A stretch of 64,000 nucleotides of DNA, from contig CAJXXR010000014.1 in the NCBI GenBank assembly GCA_913063375.1, positions 1-64,000 of the forward strand, read 5' to 3'. The position numbers were made by a program, and so were the translations under genes. The notes under the pieces were generated by a model that made no database searches, was not told where the DNA came from, and saw nothing but the letters and a program-made list of their open reading frames with translations. Of this stretch, positions 21,771-30,758 are shown piece after piece; within the stretch, counting starts at the first letter, position 1; every line of letters starts with the position of its first letter. The stretch is from an uncultured Flavobacteriales bacterium. Lineage in GTDB: Bacteria; Bacteroidota; Bacteroidia; Flavobacteriales; CAJXXR01.

Positions 21771-22868
21771 TTATTGATAAATACTTAATAAAATAGCCTC
21801 TTCACATTCCCAGCATAATTCTTTTGCCGCGGCTCTGCAATTCAATTTTAATACCTCTCTTTTTACCTCAGTGATATTTAGTAGTTCAGATAAATTAGTT
21901 GCAAGTTCTTTGGAAGAAGTGCTATTATCTATGAAGCCAACGTCATAGTGGTTAACAATTCTCGACATTTCAGGAAATGGACTTACTAGAATAGGGATCT
22001 CCGCTCTTATATAATCAAATATTTTATTGGGTAGTGCGAAGTAATAATTTAAGCCAAGATTTTCTTCTAGGCTAATCCCTAGGTCCGCTAACGCTGTATA
22101 TTCATTAAGTTGTGAAAATGGTAGTTTACCGGTAAAGTGAATTTTATTATTCAGCTGCAAATTATTAGCTTGGCTTTTTAAATTTTCAAGAATATCACCT
22201 CCTCCAGCTATTATTAGGTAGGCATCCAGCCATTGCATACTTTCAATTAAACGTTCCAAACCACGCCCCATATTAGTGGCTCCTTGATAAAGAATACATT
22301 TCTTTTCTTCAGGAAAGGGCCATTCTGCTGTTTGCTTAGTATCGGCCTTTTGTTGTTGAGGAAGATTTCTAATGACTTTTAACTTAAGTCCAAATTTGTC
22401 GAAATAGTAATCTGCTATACTTTGGCAGACCGTATAAATATTTGTGCATTTGGGTAGAAAGAAACGCTCTATAAATTGCCAAAACTTTCGTACAACCTTG
22501 CGGTTGTATATTTCTGGACTTTCTGGGAAAAGTTCATGTAGATCTACGACTAGTTTTTTTCTACGAATCCTCGCTGCAAAAAACACTGCCGGAAGGCTAT
22601 CTAAGTCATTGGAAACAAAAATATCTCCTTTTATAAATAGTAGCTTAATAAATAGTGCAAGGTTGTAATTTGCGTAAAATAGAAAGCCTGTGTTAAATAG
22701 TAAATTAAATCGAAAGGTTGAATAAGACTGTTCTTTAAGTTTCTTATTATCTAGTTTACGACCAATTAGGTGAACCTTAAAGTCATTCTCAGACAGGCTT
22801 GAGCAGACCTTGTGTAATCTTTGGTCTGTATGTAAATCGTTTGTTACTGCTAAAATAACTCGTTTCAA
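21771..22868 (-). CDS. Glycosyltransferase family 4 (GT-B fold)
   Basis: This is a 365-residue retaining glycosyltransferase. The N-terminal Rossmann half opens with VILAVTNDLHTDQRLHKVCSSL, and residues 90-110 carry SNDLDSLPAVFFAARI. The C-terminal half holds the sugar-nucleotide site: LYQGATNMGRGLERLIESM, IIAGGGDILENL, IHFTGKLPFSQL and the E-x7-E-like region ISLEENLGLNYYFALPNKIFDY. It converges with the GT2 gene on the plus strand with no room for a terminator. It probably works in exopolysaccharide or LPS glycan synthesis. Confidence 0.88.
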   Translation of the reverse strand: MKRVILAVTNDLHTDQRLHKVCSSLSENDFKVHLIGRKLDNKKLKEQSYSTFRFNLLFNTGFLFYANYNLALFIKLLFIKGDIFVSNDLDSLPAVFFAARIRRKKLVVDLHELFPESPEIYNRKVVRKFWQFIERFFLPKCTNIYTVCQSIADYYFDKFGLKLKVIRNLPQQQKADTKQTAEWPFPEEKKCILYQGATNMGRGLERLIESMQWLDAYLIIAGGGDILENLKSQANNLQLNNKIHFTGKLPFSQLNEYTALADLGISLEENLGLNYYFALPNKIFDYIRAEIPILVSPFPEMSRIVNHYDVGFIDNSTSSKELATNLSELLNITEVKREVLKLNCRAAAKELCWECEEAILLSIYQ

Positions 22869-22891
22869 CTGGCTTCTCTATTTTGTTTTTA

Positions 22892-22899
22892 TATTTTTG
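22892..22899 (+). promoter_or_regulatory. Candidate -7 box for murB
   Basis: TATTTTTG fits TAnnTTTG and ends 19 bp before the ATG at 22919. It lies inside the open frame that runs from 22883, so the upstream ATG is not likely to be used. Confidence 0.5.
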
Positions 22900-22918
22900 T
22901 CTAGCTAATATATCGCTT

Positions 22919-23935
22919 ATGCGCCAATCAGAAAATATTTCCTTGAAAAACTACAATACCTTTGGTATTGATATTCGAGCCGACCACCTTTTTGAAATTG
23001 AAAAGGAGGAGGATTTACTTATGCTAGATCCCACTATTTTTATTAATAAGTGGATGGTTCTTGGAGGAGGAAGTAATGTTCTTTTTGGTAGTGATTATCA
23101 TGGTACTGTCTTGTGGATGAACAACAAAGGTAAACAGGTTGTTAAAGAAACTATTACGGATGTTATAGTGGAAGTTGCTGCAGGTGAAGTCTGGCATGAT
23201 TTCGTGATGTGGACCATAGATAAAGGGTATAATGGATTAGAAAATTTGTCTCTTATTCCAGGTAATGTTGGCGCATCTCCAATGCAAAATATTGGAGCTT
23301 ATGGTGTTGAGATAAAGGACTGTTTTGCGTATCTACACGCTTATTCTATTGAAACGGGGAAAATAGAGACCTTTAATTTTGAGGACTGTGCTTTTGGTTA
23401 TCGGGAGTCTGTCTTTAAAAATAAATTGAAAGATAAATACATTATTACTACGGTTGCCTATCGATTGAAGAAGGAGGCTAACTTACAGCTGTCCTACGGT
23501 GCAATTCAATCCGTATTGTCGGATATGGGGATTGTACATCCTAAGGCAAGAGATGTGTCCAATGCGGTAATTCGTATTAGACAATCAAAATTACCGGATC
23601 CAGCCAAGCTTGGTAATGCAGGTAGTTTTTTTAAGAATCCGATTATTTCTCAACAGACTTTCTTACCAATAAAAGAAAAGTTCCCTAATATTGTTCATTA
23701 TCAATTAGAAAATGGGCATATAAAACTTGCTGCAGGTTGGCTTATTGATCAAGCTGGATGGAAGGGTAAGAAGGTGGGAGCGTGCGGAATACATGTCAAT
23801 CAAGCATTGATTTTGGTTAATTATGGCGCTGCTAAAGGGGAAGATATTATGAACTTATCGAAGTTAATTCGAGAAGATGTATTCAATAAATTTGGGGTAG
23901 AATTACATTGCGAGGTGAATTTTGTGATGGATTAA
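22919..23935 (+). CDS. murB: UDP-N-acetylenolpyruvoylglucosamine reductase, type I
   Basis: MurB reduces the enolpyruvyl group with NADPH and FAD to form UDP-MurNAc for peptidoglycan. I use the start at 22919 (MRQSENISLKNYNTFGI), since the frame's first ATG at 22883 precedes a promoter box. The 338 residues contain the FAD-binding LGGGSNVLF, IPGNVGASPMQNIGAYGVEI, the type I loop FGYRESVFK, the proton-donor Ser in NAGSFFKNP and the C-terminal Glu in LHCEVNFV. The gene diverges from the GT4 gene, with a promoter between them. Confidence 0.96.
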   Translation: MRQSENISLKNYNTFGIDIRADHLFEIEKEEDLLMLDPTIFINKWMVLGGGSNVLFGSDYHGTVLWMNNKGKQVVKETITDVIVEVAAGEVWHDFVMWTIDKGYNGLENLSLIPGNVGASPMQNIGAYGVEIKDCFAYLHAYSIETGKIETFNFEDCAFGYRESVFKNKLKDKYIITTVAYRLKKEANLQLSYGAIQSVLSDMGIVHPKARDVSNAVIRIRQSKLPDPAKLGNAGSFFKNPIISQQTFLPIKEKFPNIVHYQLENGHIKLAAGWLIDQAGWKGKKVGACGIHVNQALILVNYGAAKGEDIMNLSKLIREDVFNKFGVELHCEVNFVMD

Positions 23936-24032
23936 TCCCTTAGAATTCTTGAAAATTTCCGATATTCGAGAAAATGAAAAGACAAGGAATTCAATATGGG
24001 TTTCTTGATGAAGGATTTTAAAATTTGGATAC

Positions 24033-25547
24033 ATGTTGCTTTCTTGGTCTGGTGTTATAATTAATTGGTTTATACGGAAGCGTATAGATCAAATGGCAGA
24101 AGTGATGGACAATCCTTCAGCTGCGCAGAAAGATGTATTTGATTATTTAATATCTACTGCCAAAAATACGGAATGGGGAAGCAAGTATAACTTTTCAGAG
24201 ATTCATGACTATAAGGCCTTTCAACAGGCTATTCCTATTTCTACCTATGAAGAATTTTGTCCTTTTTTGGAAAAAGTTAGAGCTGGGGAATCAGATGTTC
24301 TTTGGCCAGGGAAAATAAATTGGTTTGCCAAATCTTCAGGAACCACTTCAGGGAAAAGTAAATTCATACCAGTAAGCGAGGAAGCTATAATTGATTGCCA
24401 TTTTAAAAGTGGTAAGGATCTGTTGGCTTTGTATTGTAACCATTTTGAAAACAAAGAAGTTTTTAGTGGTAAGACGCTGGTCTTAGGTGGGAGCCATGAA
24501 CTTAATGAATACGATCAGAATATTATACAGGGAGATTTATCAGCAATTATTATTGAGAATTTGCCTTTCTGGGTGCAGAAAAGAAGAAGTCCTTCTAAGT
24601 CTGTAGCGCTAATGGGCGAGTGGGAAGAAAAGTTGAATAAAATGGCTGAAGAGGCTATTCATGAAGATATTCGTTCTATATCTGGTGTACCTTCTTGGAC
24701 TTCTGTTCTTATACGAAAAGTATTGTCTATAACTGGTGCTACAAATATTAAGGAAGTCTGGCCAAATCTAGAATTGTATATGCATGGAGGGGTCAATTTT
24801 GCTCCTTATGTTGAAGAATTTAAAAAATACATGCCTGATGATCTTCAGTATTTGGAGACATACAATGCCTCTGAAGGATTTTTTGGAATTCAAGATAAAC
24901 CTGATAGAGATGATCTACTACTTTTGCTTGATTACGGTATTTTTTATGAGTTCATTCCTATGACTTCCTTTAAATTGGGTGCTAAAGATGCTATTCCTCT
25001 AGAAGAAGTAGAGTTGGGAGTGGAATATGCAATGGTAATTAGTACTAATTCTGGTTTGTGGAGGTATTTGATTGGTGATACGGTATCATTTACAACGAAC
25101 AAACCTTACCGTATAAAAGTTACTGGGAGAACAAAACAATATATAAATGTATTTGGAGAAGAGTTAATTGTTCAAAATGCCGAACAGGCCTTAATGGAGA
25201 CTTGTAAAGAAACCCAGTCGATAGTAAGAGAATTTACTGCGGCTCCGTTAATTTTAGGAGATGGAGCCTGCGGAAAACATCAGTGGCTGATTGAGTTTGA
25301 AAAGGAGCCTGTAGATAAAAATGCTTTTGAAAAAATATTGGATCAAAAACTACAGTCTTTAAATTCTGATTACGAAGCAAAAAGGCATAAGAGTTTGGTA
25401 CTACAACAGTTGGATTTAACCTATGCTAAACAGGGGTTATTTTACAACTGGCTAAAAAGTAAAGGGAAACTAGGCGGTCAAAATAAGGTTCCAAGGCTTG
25501 TGAATAATAGAAGTTATATAGAAGAACTTTTAATCTTTAATTCATGA
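24033..25547 (+). CDS. GH3-family acyl-adenylate amido synthetase-like protein
   Basis: This 504-residue protein belongs to the GH3 family, known from plants for joining amino acids to jasmonate or auxin, and widespread but little studied in Bacteroidota. Motif I for nucleotide binding is FAKSSGTTSGKSKFIPVS, motif II is YNASEGFFGIQ, and the motif III region is YLIGDTVSF with VTGRTKQYINVFGE. The C-terminal lobe ends in LFYNWLKSKGKLGGQNKVPR. It probably activates a carboxylic acid with ATP; substrate and partner are unknown. Its stop overlaps the start of a small secreted protein (ATGA), so the two are coupled. Confidence 0.9.
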   Translation: MLLSWSGVIINWFIRKRIDQMAEVMDNPSAAQKDVFDYLISTAKNTEWGSKYNFSEIHDYKAFQQAIPISTYEEFCPFLEKVRAGESDVLWPGKINWFAKSSGTTSGKSKFIPVSEEAIIDCHFKSGKDLLALYCNHFENKEVFSGKTLVLGGSHELNEYDQNIIQGDLSAIIIENLPFWVQKRRSPSKSVALMGEWEEKLNKMAEEAIHEDIRSISGVPSWTSVLIRKVLSITGATNIKEVWPNLELYMHGGVNFAPYVEEFKKYMPDDLQYLETYNASEGFFGIQDKPDRDDLLLLLDYGIFYEFIPMTSFKLGAKDAIPLEEVELGVEYAMVISTNSGLWRYLIGDTVSFTTNKPYRIKVTGRTKQYINVFGEELIVQNAEQALMETCKETQSIVREFTAAPLILGDGACGKHQWLIEFEKEPVDKNAFEKILDQKLQSLNSDYEAKRHKSLVLQQLDLTYAKQGLFYNWLKSKGKLGGQNKVPRLVNNRSYIEELLIFNS

Positions 25548-26302
25548 GATTAATTGTATTAATTGCCTTTTTGACTTCTATGTACAGTACATGTTTTGGA
25601 CAAGAAAAGAGCTTGTATCATAATTTGCATAATCAGTTCTTCCTTTTGAGACCTTCCAGTTTTCAAAAAATCACAGTGGAGGATAGCACTTTGGCTAGCT
25701 TTGAAAGCAAAGGTTTTGATCACTTTACATCTGCCGACGTATCCAATCCTCATTATGTATGTATATTTTCTGAATGGAATCAAAAGATTTGGATTCTCGA
25801 TAATGAGTTAGCTTTATTTGAAGAGATTAATCTAAAGGATAAGTATGATTTTAAGGTTTCCAGTTTTTTTCAAATGAATAGATCCCTGTACTTGTATAGT
25901 GAAGAAGAAAGGAGTTGGTATATCTATGATTTTATGGTCAACCAAACAGTATATTCAGCATCACTATCTAATGAGGTTGATGAAGTTTTGGCTTTTTCAG
26001 GATGCGATGGTGACGTGATCTTTTTAGGTAATAATGGTGTTTGGACTACAGATAATTTCAATTTTTGGAGTTATAAAGATTGGTCATCATTTGTTAACAT
26101 TAAAGAGGAATGTTACGACAATAGCTGTAATCAACTATTAAGGTTGGATAGTAATGTAGTTTTGGTTAACCCTATTTGTGGGCAAGAGAAAGTACTTAAA
26201 GCTGATTCAATTGGAGAAATTTCGACCATCTCAGGCGAGATTATCTATTATTTTAAGGATAAAAGGATTCAATCAATTGGAGTGAAATTGATAAATGATT
26301 AA
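25544..26302 (+). CDS. Small secreted protein of unknown function, propeller-like
   Basis: I do not recognise this 252-residue protein. It starts with a signal peptide (MRLIVLIAFLTSMYSTCFGQ) and then has short beta-strand units with aromatic residues every 40 or so residues (YVCIFSEWNQKIWILD, SLYLYSEEERSWYIYD, VIFLGNNGVWTTDNFNFW, QLLRLDSNVVLV), which fits a small beta propeller. Cysteines occur in CFG, GCDGD, EECYDNSC and NPICG. The 4-base overlap with the GH3-type gene indicates translational coupling and a shared role, possibly in the periplasm. Confidence 0.7.
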   Translation: MRLIVLIAFLTSMYSTCFGQEKSLYHNLHNQFFLLRPSSFQKITVEDSTLASFESKGFDHFTSADVSNPHYVCIFSEWNQKIWILDNELALFEEINLKDKYDFKVSSFFQMNRSLYLYSEEERSWYIYDFMVNQTVYSASLSNEVDEVLAFSGCDGDVIFLGNNGVWTTDNFNFWSYKDWSSFVNIKEECYDNSCNQLLRLDSNVVLVNPICGQEKVLKADSIGEISTISGEIIYYFKDKRIQSIGVKLIND

Positions 26303-26349
26303 TGGCAATATGAGGAATTGCCATATATTAGAGTATTAAAAAGAAGAAA

Positions 26350-26958
26350 ATGCATATAGCTATTGCTGGAAATATTGGAGCCGGAAAAACAACCTTAACA
26401 GAATTGCTTTCCAAACATTATAAGTGGGAGTCACATTTTGAAAGTGTGGAGGGTAATCCTTATTTGGATAGCTTCTATACCGATATGCAGCGTTGGGCTT
26501 TTAATTTGCAGGTTTACTTTTTACAAACTAGATTTCAACATATCAAACGAATTAAGGAAAGTAGGAATAGTATAATTCAAGATAGGACCATCTATGAAGA
26601 TGCCTATATCTTTGCTCCCAACCTCCGTCAAATGGGTTTGATGTCGAATAGAGATTTTGAAAACTATCAATCATTATTTGAGTTGATAGAAAGTTTTTTA
26701 TCACCGCCTGATTTACTGATTTATATTAGAGCAAGCGTTCCTAAATTATTAGAACAAATAAGAATAAGAGGAAGGGATTATGAGAGTAATATCCGCGAAG
26801 ATTATTTGTCGAGGCTGAATGAAAGGTATGAGGCTTGGTTCAGTACCTATAACCGTGGGAATCTATTAATCATTGATGCAGATGAATTGGATTATAGTTC
26901 CAATAAGAATGATCTTAAGGCCATTATTGCCCAGATTGATCAGAAGCTGCAATCGTAA
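26350..26958 (+). CDS. Deoxynucleoside kinase (dGK/dCK/dAK type)
   Basis: This salvage kinase phosphorylates a deoxynucleoside using ATP. The 202 residues carry the P-loop GNIGAGKTTL (residues 7-16), the substrate Glu in HFESVEGNPYLDSFY, the DR(T/S) motif in IQDRTIYEDAYIFA and the LID arginines in RIRGRDYESN. The family contains deoxyadenosine, deoxycytidine and deoxyguanosine kinases; the exact nucleoside cannot be told from sequence. It lies 47 bp after the secreted protein gene and ends at a palindromic terminator shared with the glutamine synthetase gene. Confidence 0.93.
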   Translation: MHIAIAGNIGAGKTTLTELLSKHYKWESHFESVEGNPYLDSFYTDMQRWAFNLQVYFLQTRFQHIKRIKESRNSIIQDRTIYEDAYIFAPNLRQMGLMSNRDFENYQSLFELIESFLSPPDLLIYIRASVPKLLEQIRIRGRDYESNIREDYLSRLNERYEAWFSTYNRGNLLIIDADELDYSSNKNDLKAIIAQIDQKLQS

Positions 26959-26973
26959 ATAGCACTAAAAAAT

Positions 26974-27007
26974 AAAAGGTCGGATAATATATATTATCCG
27001 ACCTTTT
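26974..27007. terminator. Palindromic bidirectional terminator between dNK and glutamine synthetase III
   Basis: A 34-bp perfect palindrome (AAAAGGTCGGATAATAT and its complement) lies between convergent genes, with T runs on both strands. Confidence 0.92.
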
Positions 27008-27014
27008 TTGTGAA

Positions 27015-29207
27015 CTATCTTGTATAAAGTAATTCTCTATATTTTGGAAGTGGCCAATGTTCATCATCTATCATCATCTCAAGACGGTCAGTTGAGTCTC
27101 TTAATGATTCTAGGTAAGGTTTTACATTCTTACAGTATGCTTTTGCCATTTCTTCAGTAGACTCGATTTTATTGGCTTGTCTTCTAGCTTCAATCATCTT
27201 GTCAACATTGCTCTTAAGAGCACTAATGTGTTCTGAAATCTTAATGATCATATCAAGTGGTTCTTTCGATGCATCTTTTGCTGCATCACCTAGAACATCT
27301 TTTAATCCCTTAACGTTTTCAATCAAAGTGTTTTGATATCTGATTGCTGTAGGAACAATATGGTTACGAACTAAATCTCCGATAACTCTTGACTCAATTT
27401 GAATAGTCATTTGGTATTGCTCCAAAAGAATTTCATGACGAGCTTCAAGTTCAACTTGATTCATTACGTTACAAGACTCGAACAATTCTAAAACTTTCTT
27501 TTCTTTAAGGAATTCCAAAGCATAAGGAGTTTCCTTAATATTGTTCAATCCTCTTTTACCTGCTTCTACAACCCAGTCATCACCGTAACCATCACCTTCG
27601 AATCTGATACTTTTAGATTCCTCGATATAGTTTCTAAGGATTTGGAAGATAGCTTCATCCTTTGTCAACTCACTTGACTCAATCAAGGCATCAACTTCCT
27701 TCTTAAAGTCTTTCAATTGCTGCGCAATGATAGAATTAAGCACAGTCATAGGGAACGCACAGTTAGCGGTAGAACCTACTGCTCTGAATTCAAATTTATT
27801 TCCTGTGAAGGCAAATGGTGAAGTTCTGTTTCTATCTGTGTTGTCTAAAAGAATCTCAGGGATTTTACCTACCACGTGAAGTTTAAGGTTTGTTTTTTCC
27901 TCTGGAGTCATTTTACCATCCTTAACCTGAACTTCAAGTTCATCCAATACTTGGCTCAATTGGGATCCGATGAAACAAGAGATGATAGCAGGAGGTGCTT
28001 CATTTGCTCCTAGTCTGTGATCATTACTTGCAGTCGCAATACTAGCACGCAATAGGTCATCATGACGGTGTACTGCTTTGATAGTATTGATAAAGAAAGT
28101 TAAGAATTGTAGGTTGGTTTTTGGTGTTTTACCTGGGCTCAATAAGTTTTTACCCGTGTTGGTTGCCAAAGACCAGTTATTGTGTTTACCAGAACCGTTT
28201 AGTCCAGCAAATGGTTTTTCGTGATTCAATACTCTGAAGTGGTGCTTTATTGCAACCTTATCCATAACGTCTATCAGCAATTGATTCTGGTCGTTGGCAA
28301 GGTTACATTCTGAAAATACAGGAGCACATTCAAATTGGTTTGGTGCTACTTCATTGTGACGAGTAGTAGTAGGTATTCCTAATAAGAAACACTCCGTTTC
28401 GAAATCTCTCATGAAGGCTTGCGCACGTGATGAAATAGATCCGAAATAATGGTCGTCTAATTGTTGTCCTTTGGCAGGAGCATGACCGAAAAGTGTTCTA
28501 CCTGTTAATACCAAGTCAGGTCTAGCTGCGAATAATGCAGTATCTACCAAGAAGTATTCTTGCTCCCAACCTAGGGTAGCGATTACTTTAGTAGTAGTTT
28601 TATCAAAGTATTGACATACTTCTGTTGCTGCTTCATCTACTGCTGCAAGTGCTCTTAATAAAGGTGTTTTATTATCAAGTGCTTCACCTGTATAAGAAAC
28701 AAATACAGTAGGAATACAAAGAGTTTTATCAATGATAAATGCTGGAGACGTTGGATCCCATGCAGTATATCCTCTTGCTTCAAAAGTATTTCTGATTCCT
28801 CCATGTGGAAAACTTGATGCATCTGGTTCTTGTTGAACCAAAAGACCACCGTTGAAACGCTCTACAACTCGTCCACCTTCGATAGGATCGATAAAGGCAT
28901 CATGCTTTTCAGCAGTTGTTCCAGTTAATGGTTGGAACCAATGAGTATAGTGAGTAGCTCCCAGTGTCATTGCCCAGTTTTTCATAGCTGAGGCAACTTG
29001 GTCTGCAATTTTACGGTCGATTTTTGCACCAGTAACGATTGCTTCTTTTACACTTTTGTAAGCTTCCTTTGGAAGGAATGCCAACATAGCGTCTTCATTG
29101 AATACGTGATTTCCGAAATAATCAGATATTTTGTCTGAAGGAGCTTGAGAATGTACTGGCTTTCTTGACAGTACCTCTGTAAGTGCACTAAAACGCAAAG
29201 TTTTCAT
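27015..29207 (-). CDS. glnN: Glutamine synthetase type III
   Basis: The enzyme makes glutamine from glutamate, ammonia and ATP. At 730 residues it has the length of GSIII, the large type first known from Bacteroides and cyanobacteria, rather than the 440-470 residue GSI. Motifs include HGGIRNTFEARGYTAWDPTS, TRHNEVAPNQFECAP, the ATP-loop NGSGKHNNWSLAT, SNDHRLGANEAPPA and NRTSPFAFTGNKFEFRAVGS. The C-terminal GSIII extension has long helices (LEARHEILLEQYQMTIQ). It has its own promoter box and a shared terminator. No other glutamine synthetase is in the window. Confidence 0.97.
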   Translation of the reverse strand: MKTLRFSALTEVLSRKPVHSQAPSDKISDYFGNHVFNEDAMLAFLPKEAYKSVKEAIVTGAKIDRKIADQVASAMKNWAMTLGATHYTHWFQPLTGTTAEKHDAFIDPIEGGRVVERFNGGLLVQQEPDASSFPHGGIRNTFEARGYTAWDPTSPAFIIDKTLCIPTVFVSYTGEALDNKTPLLRALAAVDEAATEVCQYFDKTTTKVIATLGWEQEYFLVDTALFAARPDLVLTGRTLFGHAPAKGQQLDDHYFGSISSRAQAFMRDFETECFLLGIPTTTRHNEVAPNQFECAPVFSECNLANDQNQLLIDVMDKVAIKHHFRVLNHEKPFAGLNGSGKHNNWSLATNTGKNLLSPGKTPKTNLQFLTFFINTIKAVHRHDDLLRASIATASNDHRLGANEAPPAIISCFIGSQLSQVLDELEVQVKDGKMTPEEKTNLKLHVVGKIPEILLDNTDRNRTSPFAFTGNKFEFRAVGSTANCAFPMTVLNSIIAQQLKDFKKEVDALIESSELTKDEAIFQILRNYIEESKSIRFEGDGYGDDWVVEAGKRGLNNIKETPYALEFLKEKKVLELFESCNVMNQVELEARHEILLEQYQMTIQIESRVIGDLVRNHIVPTAIRYQNTLIENVKGLKDVLGDAAKDASKEPLDMIIKISEHISALKSNVDKMIEARRQANKIESTEEMAKAYCKNVKPYLESLRDSTDRLEMMIDDEHWPLPKYRELLYTR

Positions 29208-29230
29208 GTTAGATCGTTTTTTATTTGATG

Positions 29231-29238
29231 CAAATATA
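29231..29238 (-). promoter_or_regulatory. Candidate -7 box for glutamine synthetase III
   Basis: TATATTTG on the minus strand fits TAnnTTTG and lies 24 bp before the start. A GTTG lies too close (13 bp) to count as a normal -33 box. Confidence 0.5.
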
Positions 29239-29341
29239 TAAAAATTTGACTCAACAGATTAAAAAACACTCTTTTTTCGGAATGATACGTTTGAAAATAG
29301 GGGGGTGGCTTGCTAAAAAGACATTTTTTTTATTGTGTACC

Positions 29342-30286
29342 CTATCTGAGATATAGTATGCTCGTATACAATATGTAGAAAAGGAGTAATCCTAAACCTG
29401 CATAGCGTCCTATTTTCTTCTCTTTACTTAGTAGAATAATAAAGATGATGAAAACAATTAGGAACAACATCCAAGGTAGATCACCTAAGATCCCTGAATT
29501 TGGTTCCATTTGAATTTCTGAAACCATTGAAGTAATTCCAATTACAGCTCCGACATTGAAGATATTGGAACCTATTAAATTACCTATAGATAAATCTTCT
29601 TGACCTTTGATAGCGGCCATAATAGATGCTACTAGCTCTGGAATAGACGTTCCAAATGCAACTAGAGTCAGAGAAATTATTCGTTCACTAACATCGTTAT
29701 CTCTGGCTATTGAAATTACTTGCTCTATGAGTATTTCTGCACCATATTTTAATCCAAATACACCAATTAGTAATAGTGATATAGTTTTCCAGATAGGCAT
29801 AAGTGCATCATGATCCTTTTCTTTAGGATTGTTTTTGATATCCTTTCTAGTAGACCTAATTAGAAAGAGTAAATACGTCAATAATATTCCGAAAAGGATC
29901 AATCCTTCTGTAGAACTAATTATATGGTCTTCATATAGGAAGGCTGCAAATAGAATGCTTAGGATAAACATGACTGGCCAATCTATCCTAGATACCCTGG
30001 CATTTACCAATATAGGGAAGAGTAGTGCAGTTGGGCCTAGTACAATTGATAGGTTGGCAATATTGGAACCAATAACGTTACCAAGGGCAATGTCTGTTTT
30101 CCCCAATAGGGCTGCATCAAGACTGACAACTAGTTCAGGAGCAGATGTGGCAAATGATACAACGGTAAGCCCAACGATAACCATTGGAATATGAAAGCGT
30201 AAAGCTATATCAACAGCTGCTTTAACGAGTGCCTCCCCAGCGATGATTAAAATACTGATGGAGATGATAAGTAATAGGTAGGTCAT
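29342..30286 (-). CDS. Calcium/sodium antiporter (YrbG/CaCA family)
   Basis: This 314-residue membrane protein exchanges Na+ and Ca2+ or a related cation pair. The two alpha repeats are clear and inverted: VSFATSAPELVVSLDAALLGK with ALGNVIGSNIANL (about 43-80), and VAFGTSIPELVASIMAAIKGQ with SIGNLIGSNIFNV (about 206-245). About ten hydrophobic segments flank them, with a charged loop (RSTRKDIKNNPKEKDHD) in the middle. Its start overlaps the tatA stop by one base (TAATG), so the two genes are coupled, which is an unusual pairing. Confidence 0.92.
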   Translation of the reverse strand: MTYLLLIISISILIIAGEALVKAAVDIALRFHIPMVIVGLTVVSFATSAPELVVSLDAALLGKTDIALGNVIGSNIANLSIVLGPTALLFPILVNARVSRIDWPVMFILSILFAAFLYEDHIISSTEGLILFGILLTYLLFLIRSTRKDIKNNPKEKDHDALMPIWKTISLLLIGVFGLKYGAEILIEQVISIARDNDVSERIISLTLVAFGTSIPELVASIMAAIKGQEDLSIGNLIGSNIFNVGAVIGITSMVSEIQMEPNSGILGDLPWMLFLIVFIIFIILLSKEKKIGRYAGLGLLLFYILYTSILYLR

Positions 30287-30600
30287 TATTTATTTCGAGA
30301 AATCGTTTTTTCTACTTTTCGGACTTCATCTTGTAGAGAAGATTTTATTTCATTGAGGTCTTTACCTACATCCATAATTTCTCTGGAAAATACAGCACCC
30401 TCTTTTTCAGTGTCTGCCATATTACCTCTTATTTCGTTCTGGATATCTTCCTTCGCATCACGAATTTTACGCATCCCTTTTCCTAGGGTACGGGCAAGCT
30501 CAGGGATTTTCTTTGGTCCAAATAAAAACATCACGGCAAGGATTACAATGATAAATTCAAAGGTTCCAAGAAAATTGAATAATAACGGATAAGTAGTCAT
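30286..30600 (-). CDS. tatA: Twin-arginine translocase TatA/TatE subunit
   Basis: TatA forms the pore that carries folded proteins across the inner membrane. The pattern is one N-terminal membrane helix (FEFIIVILAVMFLF), the hinge FGPKKIPELARTLGKGMRKIRDA and then a charged amphipathic tail. I take the ATG at 30600 (104 residues): AAGAAG stands 6 bases before it and the frame's first ATG at 30630 precedes the -7 box. The ATG at 30606 is also possible. tatC is not in the window. It is coupled to the antiporter gene. Confidence 0.9.
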   Translation of the reverse strand: MTTYPLLFNFLGTFEFIIVILAVMFLFGPKKIPELARTLGKGMRKIRDAKEDIQNEIRGNMADTEKEGAVFSREIMDVGKDLNEIKSSLQDEVRKVEKTISRNK

Positions 30601-30619
30601 AGTCATCTTCTTAGTGGTA

Positions 30620-30627
30620 CAAAAATA
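30620..30627 (-). promoter_or_regulatory. Candidate -7 box for tatA-antiporter
   Basis: TATTTTTG on the minus strand fits TAnnTTTG and lies 19 bp before the chosen tatA start. It rules out the ATG at 30630 as the main start. Confidence 0.5.
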
Positions 30628-30706
30628 CAATTCATATCCCTAAGAGAGAAAGGATTTTTGAATTATTGATGCATTGTATTCAGATGTTAAAAAGTAGGGG
30701 ACAAAA

Positions 30707-30738
30707 AAAAGCCATCTCGTTAATACGAGATGGCTTTT
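30707..30738 (-). terminator. Terminator after secDF
   Basis: The stem AAAAGCCATCTCGT with ACGAGATGGCTTTT has a 4-base loop. It lies 20 bp past the secDF stop and shares its GCCATCTCG/CGAGATGGC core with the palindrome at 54098. Confidence 0.9.
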
Positions 30739-30758
30739 ATAGGATATAAGGTTAAACC

